Source of the DNA: Artemia franciscana
Taxonomy: Eukaryota > Arthropoda > Branchiopoda > Anostraca > Artemiidae
DNA: 64,000 bases
NCBI RefSeq assembly: GCF_032884065.1
Contig: NC_088875.1
Location: 41,367,402-41,431,401, forward strand
Direction: 5' to 3'
Shown here: piece by piece, positions 1-12,087 of the stretch
How the letters are laid out: the number at the start of each line of letters is the position of its first letter
How positions within the stretch are numbered: position 1 is the stretch's first letter
Translations under genes and position numbers: made by a program
Notes under the pieces: generated by a model
The model's database searches: none
Told to the model about the DNA's origin: nothing
The model's input: the letters and a program-made list of their open reading frames with translations, nothing else

Positions 1-1240
1 ATTAATTAAGTTTAATGCTACCCATCAAAAGCTATAAGCCTGAGAAAATTTGCCTGATTTTCTAAAAAGGAGGGTAAACAATTCAAAAAAGTCAAGAGAT
101 CTTAATGAAAATTGCACCATCGTATTCAGTGTATCAGAGAATCCTACTGTAGGGGTTTCAAGCTTTCACCTACGAAAAAGTGGAATTTTGTATTTCTGCC
201 AGAATAAAGATCACGGAAAGCGTTTATTTTTTTGGTTTACCCTAGGGCGATCTTATCAAACCAATGGTCCCAGAACAGTGGGAAAGGGTTCATTTGAATG
301 GAAATTAAAAGTTCTATTGCGCTTTTTAAGTGATCAAAAAGATTGGAGGGGAAGTATCCTCTTCCCACGCCTCTTTTTTCCCCGAAGCAGCCCGATCAAA
401 TTTGATGGATAGGCATTTTGTTCAGGATAGTTGAAAGGTCCAATTTCTATGCCTATAGGGATAACATGAACCCCCACAGCCCCTGGGGAAAAGGCTTAAA
501 GTTATGAAATTTGCCCATTATTTATGTATAGTCTTTGTTATTGGGAAGTTTACATACATTTTTAGGGGAGGGGAGATTTTCTGCTTGGAGGGGGGGTCCA
601 AGGGGAGAATTATCTGTGGGGAGGGAAGTTTTGGGTGTGAACTGTCCAGGGGAAACTTCTCTTTGCCGATTCAATTTAACATGTTGAGATGTTCCAGGGG
701 AATTGTCATAGGGAAGTTTTCAGCGGGGTTAGAATTGTGTAGAAAATTTTTCCGTTGGGGGGATTTTCCATGGGAGAGGTTCTCCATGTGCGAATTTTTC
801 GAAGAAGCAACATTTCACTAGGGGGAGGGGAGAATTTCTGAATTAAATTTTCCATTGAGAGAGGACGAGGATTTATGGCATGATTTGAGAAACGATAAGA
901 AATTTAAATATTTTTCAAATGAAAGTATGCTAAGGCAAATTTTTCAGACGGAATTGTCTGCAAAAAACTTTCGCAGGCAATTTTCAGCGAGGATGCACTT
1001 GTCCAGGAGAACCTTCCGGATGGGGGAGGGGTATTTTACGCGGGAGAAACTTTCCATGAAAGACAGGGGCCGTTTCATTACAATAAGAAGATTTTTTCAA
1101 AACTACTAAAAACCTTTACTGTGAAAAGTGAGCTATTGAGGAGGGGGTATTCCCCCACATATACGGAATAATTTCTACTAGTTCTTAGTTTTAAGGTTAC
1201 TCCTTACTTTCAGTTGATAGAACTTTTTTTTTTATTATAA
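1..1240 (+). repeat. Composite foldback element, copy 1 (5' cut by window edge)
   Basis: From the start the sequence follows the same order as the copies at 12.09 and 61.55 kb: 'cccatcaaaa..gagcctgagaaaatttgcc', 'gtggaattttgtattt', G-rich blocks, then at 1,120-1,225 a right terminus with 'atatacggaataatttct' and 'ctccttactttcagttg'. It is diverged, with the first palindrome lost. Open frames here are chance, G-rich and unlike any protein. Confidence 0.75.
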
Positions 1241-1371
1241 AAAAACGATATAGAACCACAACGAGAGGCAGAAACAGAGTAAATTGAACAGTAAATACAT
1301 TGACAGAGTCGAATTATTAAAACTTCAAGAAAAAGATAAAGCAAAACAATTGATTTTACTTTTGATTTACA

Positions 1372-1578
1372 TTACCTTGAGGCAGCTTTCAGAGGAAGAG
1401 GATCGCAGCTCTTCTCTCTAAGTTGAGATTTTGGCAAAATACTTTCATTTAGAACAGCAGAGTTTGGTGAGCCACTTCCCTCACTTGATCCAGATTCAGT
1501 GAAAATATTGTCATCAGCAACTTCATCACCTTTTTCACTCTCACTTTCATTGATTAAAGATCTTGCATCGGCTATCAT
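1372..1578 (-). CDS. Exon 5 (probable last exon) of the unrecognised five-exon gene
   Basis: The exon begins after a TTTATTTCAG acceptor and encodes 68 residues: a short helix-like start (MIADARSLINESESEKGDE), a Ser/Glu/Asp-rich acidic stretch, then a basic C-terminus ending in a TAA stop at 1,374-1,372. About 140 nt downstream is an AATAAA on the minus strand (1,236-1,231), within the edge of the neighbouring composite repeat, which could serve as poly(A) signal. Caution: AAG|GTAATG overlapping the stop is a reasonable splice donor. If it is used, the exon ends at 1,376 and the gene runs on beyond the window. Confidence 0.62.
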   Translation of the reverse strand: MIADARSLINESESEKGDEVADDNIFTESGSSEGSGSPNSAVLNESILPKSQLREKSCDPLPLKAASR

Positions 1579-2968
1579 CTGAAATAAACATTGGAATAGT
1601 TCAACCACTACTGAAATATTTTTGTAGTGATCTTCTGGATACGTTTAAGCAGAAATAGTTTGAAGGGTGGGGGACATATCATTCAAATTCGAAGATAACT
1701 GAGAGAATTTGAAGAAACTGAGCGCAAATGCCCCTCGTTGCATACACAGCCTGGATATACACTAAGCATTTCCTATAAAGTACCTAAATATAAAAAAGAT
1801 GACAAAGCAAGAAAAATAATATTAGCTATAAACAGGACTAGAAGGAATAATTATGTTATATAAAAAAAAATTAACAGTTAGCCTTTTTTTACCTTTTCCA
1901 GTTTTAATTTATCAATGAGAGATCTCACCTTAAAAAATAAATAAATATCCTTTACCATGGATCAGTGAAGAGCGACCATCGTCAATAGTATCCAAATCTT
2001 CAAAAACCCGAATGTAAAAACAACAAATAAATCTACTTCTCGTGGTGACTAGATTTAATATGCTTCTCGTAGTGACCAAATTCAACTTTTGAAAAACAAA
2101 TCTAATTCTCATGCTGAGTGAAAAAAAAAGATTTTCTTTGAGAAGTAAAGAGTGAATTTAAAACTAAAACAAATATAAATTAGTGTGAAAGAGGAAAGAA
2201 AACCTACGATGGCAAGAAACTACAGATATAATCTTAAAAAATAAATAAATAAGTCTTCACATGAAGTAGTCTTGATTAAGTCAAAATCTTAGGGTTATTG
2301 CCAGTAACTCTGGGTGGTTTAGGTAGGTTGAATTTAAGATGGTTAAGTCTACTGCGATACTTTTTTTACCTCGGAATACCAATATCTGTATTGCTATGAA
2401 ACAATTATTTTACCTTATTTTTGAAATAAGATTAAGCAGATTTACGAATTTCTTCCCTTTTTTTATTATTTTTCTAAGTTTATTACCATCATCTCTTTTA
2501 CAGTTTAATTCCTAAATAGTGTTTTTGTGGGTTGATCGATGATGGTTTAATACTAGACCCCTTTTTGATTTTTTTTTTCATGGGAAAATATTAAACATTT
2601 ATCATTTAGTTTTTGTGGAAAATAACAATCTTTTCGTCAAGTGTTTGAATATTGTAAATACTGAACAAATCTTCGGTATTGCGCCAAGTGCCAAAAGAAA
2701 GAATGCCATGATTGTGAAGAGAGCAATAGAAGCTATTGGTGACTGAAAGAGTGCTTAAAGTTTGAGGAGAGGAACAAAAGGTGATGAATATGCTATCCCT
2801 CCTCCAATGGAGGCAAAACTGAGGGAGGTTAGTAAAAACTATTTATCTTAGTTAGAACAACGTCGAAAGAGATATTTCCTCTAGTATTTTTACATTATTT
2901 GGTATTTGGATAACATTAAAAATAAAGTAAATCAAACTCGTCTAATGGTCATAGGTTGGCATCATTCA

Positions 2969-3008
<40 letters not shown>

Positions 3009-4089
3009 TTCGGGCGCTTATAAATAAAAAAAAAATATCCAGCATTTATCCGCAATTGCTGGATGAGTCAACACTTTTCATAAGCTCTTTGATTTGACAA
3101 GTAATTAAAATCAGCTATTACAATAATTTTAAAAGAATAGGTGAGTATTTTCAGCTTAATACTTAGCCAACAGATCATAATTGGATTTTTACTAAGTTGG
3201 TGATCTGGTGGACGGAACCTAATAAACTGAGAATAACTTGTAAAAATAAAGTGAACTCGAATCATGGGAATGTTCATCTGTAAAAGTTATAACATCTACT
3301 TAATTTAATTTCGATAGCTTTTCGGTTAGCTTGTCAAAATTTAAATTTTCAGCATTTTTAGGCGTAACCAAGAATTTAGAAAATTTAAAACAATTTTAAA
3401 AGTGCAATAGTCGATGGGTTTTAGAGATCCTTGGAAAAAACTTCAATTCAGGCCGCTGGGTATGAAAAACAACAAAAAAGGGAGTATCTTAAGTCAAAGC
3501 ACCCTCATTACCATGGTATCTAGCACACAGAAATCAATTTAAGGCAGGGTGAAATTAGCTAGGGTGTGGTAAGTGGGAAAAGGGACAAAAAAGAGTGCCA
3601 ATTTGTAATGGTATTAATTAAGCAATCAGTTCTTTCTTCTCAACTGTAATATTAAGTTTTTCTTTCTTTTTACCGTTTTTACCATACCTTATACAAAATC
3701 TTTTTTAATTTCTTTTCCTGATCTTGACAATTACTTTTAATATGTACAAATAGTTGGGTAAGATTTTAACATTGAAGCCGTTCCAAGGGACTTTTTTTTC
3801 CCAACTGAAGGAACGATGATGTATCAAGTATAGTGGAACGAGCAGAAGAGGCTGGTTTTAAGATTAACATGAACATTTTAAAAAGGAAATGAAAATCCAA
3901 AGAGCAATTTCAAGCAAAATCAAAGCAAAGAAGAGAGGAAAATGTCATATACAAGTAACCACGGTCTGGGAAAAAAAATATAACAAAATAAAGAAAAATA
4001 AGAAAGGTTTAGTTTGCTAGTCATTAGTAATAGTTTTAAAACCTGAAAGGTTTTATGTTTTTCACCCTCTCACAAAATGCATGTCTACC
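1579..4089. other. Intron 4 of the minus-strand gene, left part
   Basis: AT-rich sequence without recognisable genes. It holds a tract of 34 A at 2,972-3,005, which could be a microsatellite or the tail of an old retroposed copy. Nothing else is recognised. Confidence 0.6.
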
Positions 4090-4754
4090 AGCTTAAGGGT
4101 TTTTAATTACCACTGTCGTTCTGAATAGGGCACTATTTATTGAAAAAAAAATGACGTAAGAAGGGTTTAATTACTTAAGGGTTTTTAATTACCACTACAG
4201 GGTTTTTACAGGGTTTATAATTACAGGGTTTTTAATTACAGCTTAAGGGTTTTTAATTACCACTGTCGTTCTGAATAGGGCACTATTTATTGAAAAAAAA
4301 ATGACGTAAGAAGGGTTTAATTACTTAAGGGTTTTTAATTACCACTACAGGGTTTTTACAGGGTTTTTAATTACAGGGTTTTTAATTACAGCTTAAGGGT
4401 TTTTAATTACCACTGTCGTTCTGAATAGGGCACTATTTATTGAAAAAAAAATGACGTAAGAAGGGTTTAATTACTTAAGGGTTTTTAATTACCACTACAG
4501 GGTTTTTACAGGGTTTTTAATTACAGGGTTTTTAATTACAGCTTAAGGGTTTTTAATTACCACTGTCGTTCTGAATAGGGCACTATTTATTGAAAAAAAA
4601 AAATGACGTAAGAAGGGTTTAATTACTTAAGGGTTTTTAATTACCACTACAGGGTTTTTAATTACAGGGTTTTTAATTACAGCTTAAGGGTTTTTAATTA
4701 CCACTGTCGTTCTGAATAGGGCACTATTTATTGAAAAAAAAATGACGTAAGAAG
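4090..4754 (+). repeat. 150-bp satellite array, about 4.4 copies
   Basis: Units start at 4,091, 4,241, 4,391, 4,541 and 4,682 (the fourth is 141 bp). They are nearly identical. Each unit contains 'ctgtcgttctgaataggg', an A-run, 'atgacgtaagaag', and nested 'cagggtttttaatta' subrepeats of about 15 bp whose number varies. It lies in the intron between exons 4 and 5 of the minus-strand gene. Confidence 0.95.
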
Positions 4755-6523
4755 TTTGTCTAATAGGCTTATGCTTACACCACTTGAGACAAAAAGCCAG
4801 TGCAATTGTCGAAAACTTGGATTTATTATACCGTTAAATTGAGACAATAATAAAATCTAATATTTAAAGTAAATTATATACAAAGCTGACAAAAAAAAAC
4901 TACAAGGTGAATGAGGATACAGAATCTCACCATCATTGATTCATTATTAACTTGGTTCACTTACAGTGGGAACACCTCAGTGGCGATTCTGGCCTCTCTT
5001 GCGCACTTAACTAACGTCCCCCTATCTAAAAAAATCCCAGGTGAAATTTAAGCATAATTGTATTTATTTAAAAATTCGATTCATTAATTAATTTTTTACT
5101 TATTTTTTAATTATCATTATGTTAATTTAATCATTATTATTATTTAATTTGTATTTTTTCAATTTATTCTTATTTTATTAATTAATTGATAATATATTTT
5201 TTAATACTGTTAACTGAATTTAATTATTATTATAGATAATCACTGGCTTATCATGTCGAAACGAAAAATCACAAAGAAGATAGAAAAGAAGACAATAACA
5301 GCCAATGAAAAACTTTTTCTTTGCAACTATTATTATTTAATTATTTTTTAATCTGAATGCTTTATTTTTATTTTATTGATTGATTAATAACCGTTTAATT
5401 ACTTTACTTTGTTAACTGCACCCCAACTTTATTTTAAGAAAATAAAATTGTAAAAATTGCAAAGTGATTATAACCGTGAGATTATTTATTTGAAATTTTG
5501 CGCCGCTAAATTATCTCCACCCAAAGCAAGTACCCCCTTTATACTCCCCCCTCTCCAAAAAAGTCACTGGAGCACCTCTAAATTGTCTGGTTTAGATTTT
5601 GTGCACCTAGTGGGTTTCCGTTGGATTTTACTCTACCAGCTTCTACGAACTGAATGGCTTAAGAGTGAAGCATTTTTTAACTTGCAACACATATCCCAAA
5701 TCTTCAATATGCAACTAAGTAAACAATACTTAAGTATCTTTTTCATAGTTTTACGAAAATGAGTGACATATATTTACAATGAATATCAGTTTCATGTTAT
5801 TCTTGTATCTCCATCTTCAGACGTTTAGCGATGAAGTAAGGCTGACAATTTAGGTTCAATTGATGATCACCTGAAGTTTCTTCGGCATGCTTTAAGATCA
5901 TTGGTTGCTGTGTCTTGTCTCTTTAACCTTCTTTTCATAATACACTAAGCAATTCTTTAAAGAAGATTAAAGTCATGGGAACGATCCGGTAACTGCAAAT
6001 TTCCTTTTTCCCGTTGATAAAGCCTCCCGGACATATAGTAGAGACATTCGATTTTTATTTATTTATAGTTTTGTTGTTGTTTCTTTCTTTTGTTTTTTTT
6101 CACTGTTTTATTTAAATTATACTTGTTTTTTCGCTTTCTTTAAATTGTAAATTAGAAAACAGTGTGATTTAAGATATTATCTTCCAATTTAGCTTTGTTT
6201 CCCTTATTTAGTTTAATAGGAGTCACAATGCTAAAAATGAAATTTTGCACTTAATCACTAGGCCCCTCCCATAAAAAAGTACAATGAAACCATGACACAA
6301 GTTAGTATTGGTAGTGTAAACATTTACTTTTCGCTTTATTAGCCAATGTACAACTACAATAAAAAAAAAACAGAAAAAAAAACATTTCTTTCAATTTGCT
6401 TTAGGTTGGTTATTCCCTTCGAATATTACGCAGATTTTCACATCGAACATAATGCATGTAACCATTAGCATAAAAAAGGGAATACGTAAATAAAAATAAC
6501 TCACTCTACTCCTTCAAAATTAC
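4755..6523. other. Intron 4, right part: AT-rich, nothing recognised
   Basis: Very AT-rich stretches (5,040-5,420) and ordinary intron sequence. The open frame at 5,457-5,762 has no splice support or familiar motif. Confidence 0.55.
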
Positions 6524-6637
6524 CTTTTGATCTTCTCTAACATGCTGGTAGACGAGTCTTGGTTCACCGTTGGCCCCTTTAATAATAACCCTCCGAAGTG
6601 CCATCGAAGCACTCCCAACATTTGAGCCGACAGGTTT
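6524..6637 (-). CDS. Exon 4 of the unrecognised five-exon gene
   Basis: This 114-nt exon (38 codons) follows a strong pyrimidine tract (TTTTCTTCTGTATTCAAG) and ends at a GTAATT donor, phase 0 at both sides. It reads K-P-V-G-S-N-V-G-S-A-S-M-A-L-R-R-V, then I-I-K-G-A-N-G-E-P-R-L-V-Y-Q-H-V-R-E-D-Q-K. The second half looks like a compact folded element, unlike exon 3. An open frame starts 54 nt upstream, but the acceptor fits better inside it. No family was recognised. Confidence 0.66.
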
Positions 6638-7013
6638 CTTGAATACAGAAGAAAATCGTTGAATTATGCAAGTTTTAGGGTCAGTTGTCATTTTTAAAAT
6701 TATCTAATTTGGACCGCTTGGTTCTCTTTTTACTCCTTTCTCTATGCTAGTGTTTTAGTTAATTAATTTGGACTTTATTTATCCCATATATAACTGACTC
6801 AGGACAATAATCAGAAATTTCCTTATTTGAATTTGACTCATTTGTATTAGAATAGTATAAAAGAAAATATATAATAGAACAAGGAAACTGTTTGTGAAAA
6901 AAGAAACAAACGGCCTATATCGACACTAGCAAGTATACATCGTAACAGACCCTCTCCCCGCTAAAGATTTTTATCTATTACAATGTGTAAAAATCAAATA
7001 CTTCGTCTTAACC

Positions 7014-7045
<32 letters not shown>

Positions 7046-7048
<3 letters not shown>

Positions 7049-9480
7049 TAGCCTCAAAAACTTTTGTTACCAAATGGAGGATACACTATAAGGGATCCAC
7101 TGCAATGTGTAAAAATCCGATATTTCATCTTAGACATATTTTTTATCTTTAGCCTCAAAATCTTTTGATATGGGGTTGAAAACCCCAATTTTACCCCGTA
7201 GATATATTTTGCTAGAAAGCCCTCCGGACAAGGGTTGTAACTTATGCCCTGGGGACATATAAAGTATATATAGAAAGGGTGGTCGTATAAACTTCGGACG
7301 GGGATCATTGGAATGGTAATCAAAAGTTCTAGTGCCCTTTTTAAGATTCAGAGTGGTTAAAGGGTGGATATCCCCCCCTCGACATCTCATATCTTCCCGA
7401 AACACATCTGATAGAAATTTTGAGATGGCCTTTTGCTGTCTTAGAAACTTCGACAAGAGCTCATTCGATTGAAAATTGAAAGCACTACTGCCCTTTTTGA
7501 TAGTCAATAGTGACTGGAGGGCAACTAACCCCCTGCCACGCCAGCCGTTTATTCATACACATTCTATTAAACTTTTAGATAGCTATTTTGTTCAACGTAA
7601 TTGAAAGGTCAAAAAATTATGTCTTTGAGGATGACACCAACCCCCCCCCCCTACAGTCGTCAGGGCAAGCGTTATAAGTTATATCCTGGGGGCATATAAG
7701 GTATATGTAGAAAGGCTGATCGTAAAAACTCCGGGAAGGACTCATTTGATAGGAAATCAGATGGTCTAGTGCCCTTTCTAAGATTCATCGTGTTCAGAGG
7801 GTGGATAGCCCCCCCCCACACAAACACACACCTCGTATTTTCCCGAAATGCATCTGAGAATATTTTTGAGATGGCCATTGGTTGGCGTAGAAACTTCGAA
7901 AAAGGCTAATTCGGTTGGACATTGCAATTACTTTTTATAACAGTCAAAAGTGATTTTTGAGATGGCCATTGGCTGGCGTAGAAACTTCGAAAAAGGCTAA
8001 TTCGGTTGGACATTGCAATTGCTTTTTATAACAGTCAAAAGTGATTTTTGAGATGGTCATTGGCTGGCGTAGAAACTTCGAAAAAGGCTAATTCGGTTGG
8101 ACATTGCAATTACTTTTTATAACAGTCAAAAGTGATTGGAGGGCAACAGGCCTCCCCCATACCCATCAATTCCCGAAAAGCATCTAATCAAAATTTTGAG
8201 ATAGCCATTTTATTCAGCGTAACTAGTGCTCTTTTTAATAGTCGAAAGTGACTGGAGGGTAACTAAAACCCTCCCACACCCACCACTTCCTCCAACACAT
8301 TCAAAAAAAATTTTGAGATAGCCACTTTGTTCAACGTAGTTGAAAGGTTGAAAAATCATGTCTTTGTGGATGACTACCCCCCTAAAGCCCTCATGGCAAG
8401 GGTCGTAAGTTATGCCCTGGGGGCACATAAGGTATATATAGAAAGGGTGGTCACATAAACTTCGGAGGGAAATCAATCCCTCCGAATAATAAAACTGATA
8501 ATAAAAAGTTCTATAGCCCTCTTTTAGATTCATAGCAATCGGAGGGTGGATACCCCCCCCCCAACGCTTCATATTTTCCAGAAAAGAATTTGATAGAAAT
8601 TTTGAGATACCGTTTTTTGTCTTAGAAACATCAAAAACAGGTCATTCAATTGGAAATTGAAAGGGCTAGTGTCCTTTTTAATCGTTGAAAGTGATTGGAG
8701 GGCAACTGAACCCCCTCCCATGCCCGCCATTTCCCCAAATCTATCCAATCCAAATTTTTAGATAGCCATTTTGTTCAAAGTAATTGAAAGGTCCGAAATT
8801 ATGTCTTTGAGGATGACAAACCCCCAAGAGCTCCCAGGACAAGGGTTGTAAGTTATGCCCTGGGGGCATATAAGGTACATATAGAAAGGGTGATCGTACA
8901 AACTTTGGAGAGGGCTCATTGGATCGGTAATCAGAAGTTTTAATGTCATTTTCAAGATTCAAAGTGATAAGAGGGTGGATCCCCCCACCACACCTCGTAT
9001 TTTCTCAATATGAATCTGACAGAAATTTTGATATAGCCATTTATTGTCATATAAACTTCTAAAACAGCTCTATCGATTGGTAATTGAGAGTAGTCGTTTA
9101 GCAGTCGAAAGTGGTTGGAGGGCAACTAACCTCCTCTCTCACCCACCATTTTCCCAAACCTATCCAATCGAAATTTTGAGATAGCTATTTTGTTCCACGT
9201 CATCAAAAGGACAGAAATTATGTCTTTGAGGATGAAAACACAAACAGCCCACAGGGCAAAGTCAGTTATGCCCTGGGGGCATATACTGTGTATATAGAAA
9301 GAGTGATCGTATAAACTTCAGAAGGGGCTCGCTGGATTGGTAATCAGAAGTTCTATTGTCTTTTTTAAGATTCAGAGTCATCAGAGGGTGGATGACCCCC
9401 ACCTCTCCAAACCTTGTATTTTTACGTAATGTATCTGACAAAAATTTTGTAATGGCCATTTGTTTTCGTAAAAACTTTGA
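7046..9480 (+). repeat. Tandem array of about 430-bp units (about 5 diverged copies)
   Basis: Recurrent blocks: 'aaattttgagatagccattttgttcaac', 'atgtctttgaggatgac', 'gttatgccctgggggcatata', 'gtagaaacttc' and 'gattggagggcaact'. The first block recurs near 7,576, 8,309, 8,756 and 9,172. C- and G-runs (8-10 bp) sit at fixed positions in each unit. A T-tract of 29 (7,017-7,045) precedes it. Open frames on the minus strand repeat the same nonsense peptide and are not genes. Confidence 0.85.
7863..8135 (+). repeat. 91-bp direct repeat, three copies
   Basis: 'tttttgagatgg(c/t)cattgg' recurs at 7,863, 7,954 and 8,045, exactly 91 bp apart, with only a few differences. It is a recent local expansion inside one 430-bp unit. 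Confidence 0.95.
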
Positions 9481-9975
9481 AAATTAACATGAGCAAAGCT
9501 GAAAACTCCTATGCCTTCTCAAGACCAGAACAAAATTCGCGCTTTACTGAAAACAAAATACGTTCGAAATGTTCTCATCTTTTTTACTTTCATAAATAAA
9601 AATTATCTGAACCTTAACGAAGGAATGCCAGTATATGTCAAATTAACTGACAATCTATGGTCATTTGTTTGTTAGTTTTGTTTCGTTTTTCAGTCAAGCA
9701 CAAATTGTGTTCTAGTCTTGAGAAGGCGTAAAGGTTATCGAACCTACTCATGTTAATTTTTGCTTGTTTTGAGATTGACTCGACAATTTATTGTAATTTC
9801 TTTTCGTTTTGAGTATCATTTATTTATTAATAGTGATTTGTGGTAGTTTTACGCTTGGAAAATTATTTAACATTATTTTTGCTCATTCTTGGCTTAATGG
9901 AGCTCTTTACTTTTCTTTGGAAAACTTAACAAGTGGAAAAAGTTTTTTAAATTAATTAAAGAAAAATACTGTATG
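9481..9975. repeat. Foldback repeat with 'cttctcaagaccagaac' arms
   Basis: The block 'gccttctcaagaccagaac..gcgctttactga' (about 9,510) is mirrored by 'tcag..agcacaaattgtgttctagtcttgagaaggc' (about 9,692-9,730). Related halves occur at 10,600-10,940, 14,640-15,080, 19,200-19,600, 52,855-53,130 and 55,910-56,330, usually next to (TAC)n arrays. Confidence 0.75.
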
Positions 9976-10960
9976 CATTCAGGTTTTCAGAAGGGCATAT
10001 AAGCAATATCATAGGCAGCACCATTCTATAATAGCTGGAAATATCATTGACACTTTTAAACGAGCTAAATTAATTCAAAATTAGAAGTTGTGTTTTAAGT
10101 TTTAAGAATAAGAAGAGATTTGAGGGCAAGAAGCCCTTCTCTCAAGCCCATTTATTTTCCAAACGCATCCAGTCTAAATTTTGAGACAGCCATTTTGCTC
10201 AGAATAGAAGAACGGTCCAGCAACTATGTCTTTAGGTGTATAAGGCACGTCAACCGCCCACAATTATGCAATCGGTCAATTATACTTTAAAACTAAATGT
10301 TGCTTTAAAATAAATAAAAAGGCATTGTATTTATGGTTGCCAATAAGACAATATCGAGAACGACTGTGGGTATTAAGTTTAAACTTTTGTGGATACTACT
10401 ATTACTACGTCTGTTCTTACAATTTGAATAAATATAAAGAGTATACGTGTATCCAAGTTGTCAAATATCATATATAGAATCTTGTGGTAATGATATTAAG
10501 TTTTATTTCTTAAAGTTTCTCCAACATACAAATAGCAACTCATACTAAGGATTCTTATAGAACAAATCTGAAAAAAAATAAAGATTATTTTTCCGTTAAT
10601 TTAATTAAATTTAATTTTAAAATTAAGTCAAATAATCTTCCAAGAATAAAACTACCACAAATAGTTATCAATGAATAAATGAGACTCAAAACGAACAGAA
10701 ATTAGAATAAATAACCGAATCAAACTCAAAACGAGCAAAAACTGGCATGAGTAGGACTGATAACCCCGATACCTTCTCAAGACCAAAATACAATTTGCGC
10801 ATTACTGTAAACAAAAAACTTCGAAATGGTTTCACTTTTCTTAATTTTATAAATAAAAAATTATCAAAACTTCAAAGAACAAATATCTGTATATGTCAAT
10901 TAAACTGACAATCGACTGTCATTTGGTATTAACCAAGTGACATATAGCGATCGCCAATTC
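9976..10960 (+). repeat. Dispersed direct repeat (partner at 18,480-19,600)
   Basis: From 'gcattcaggttttcagaagggcatataagc' to the 'cttctcaagacc' half-foldback, the sequence matches 18,485-19,560 in order with moderate divergence. It has no coding capacity. Confidence 0.8.
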
Positions 10961-12087
10961 TGTCGGTCTGTCTGTCCCGGTTTTGCTACGTCAGGCACTT
11001 CCAGGCAAGCTAGGACGACGAAACTTGACAGGCGTATGAGGGACCGGACCATATTAATTAGAAAGAGTAGTTTTCCCGATTTGACCATCTGGGAGGGGAG
11101 GGGGGTCGGTTAATTCGGAATAAAATAGAAAAATTGAAGTATTTTTAACCTAAGATCGGGTGATGGGATCTTAATGAAATTTGATGTTTGGAAGGATATC
11201 GTGTCTCAGAGCTCTTATCTTAAATACTGACCAGATCTGGTGACATTGGGGGGGGGGACCTAAAATCTTGGAAAACGCTTAGAGTGGAGGGATCGGGATG
11301 AAACATGGTGGGAAAAATAAGCACAAGTCCTAGATACGTGATTGACCTAACCGGGACGGATCTGCTCTCTTTCGGGGAGTGGGGGGGGTTAATTCTGAAA
11401 AATTAGAAAAATGAGGTATTTCTAGCTTACGAAGGAGTGATCGGATCTTAATGAAATTTGATGTTTGGAAGGATATCATGTCTCAGAGCTCTTATATTAA
11501 ATTTCAACCTTATCCGGTGAAGGGGATGTTGGAGGGGGAGCCTAAATTCTTGGAAAATGCTTAGACTGGAGGGATCGGGATGAAACTTGGTGGGAAAAAT
11601 AAGCACAAGTCCTAGATACGGGATTGACATAACCGGAACGGATCTGCTCTCTTTGGGAGAGTGAATGAAATGTCATATTTAAAAGGACCTCGAAACTCAG
11701 ATCTCTTGTTTTTTATCCCGACCGGGTCCAGTGTCATTAGGGGGGACCAAAAATCTTGGAAAACGCTTAAAGCGGAAAGCTCAGGATGAAACTTGGTGGA
11801 AAGATAAGTACAAGTCCAAGATAGGTGACTGACATAACCGAACCAGATCCGCTCTCTTTGGTGGAGTTGGGGGGGGGGGTAATTCGGAACAATTTGAAAA
11901 AATGAGGTATTTGTAACTTATGAACGAGTGATCAGATCTTAATGAAATTTGATATCTAGAAGGATCTTGTGGTTTAAAACTCTCATTTTAAATCCCGACT
12001 AGATCCGGTGACATTGAAGGGAGTTGGAGGGGGAAGCCGGGATTCTTGCAAAACGTGAAATCGAGGCATCTTACGAATGGGTGATCG
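10961..12087 (+). repeat. Array of about 280-bp units, left part
   Basis: 'gatcttaatgaaatttgat' followed by 'tggaaggatatc' and 'ctcagagctctta' recurs at 11,168, 11,448 and 11,936, with a shortened unit near 11,665. The array resumes after the composite element at 13,831-14,600. Confidence 0.85.

Noticed and set aside
4090..4754. CRISPR-like regular repeats
   Set aside because: The whole 150-bp unit repeats, with no unique spacers, and the sequence is animal.
4090..4754. Telomere-like GGGTTTTTAATTA repeats
   Set aside because: The repeat is not the arthropod TTAGG unit and lies within a gene's intron.
7054..9459. Seven minus-strand frames with similar peptides
   Set aside because: They repeat with the 430-bp units, overlap in two frames and contain no recognisable domain; the similarity is that of the DNA repeat.
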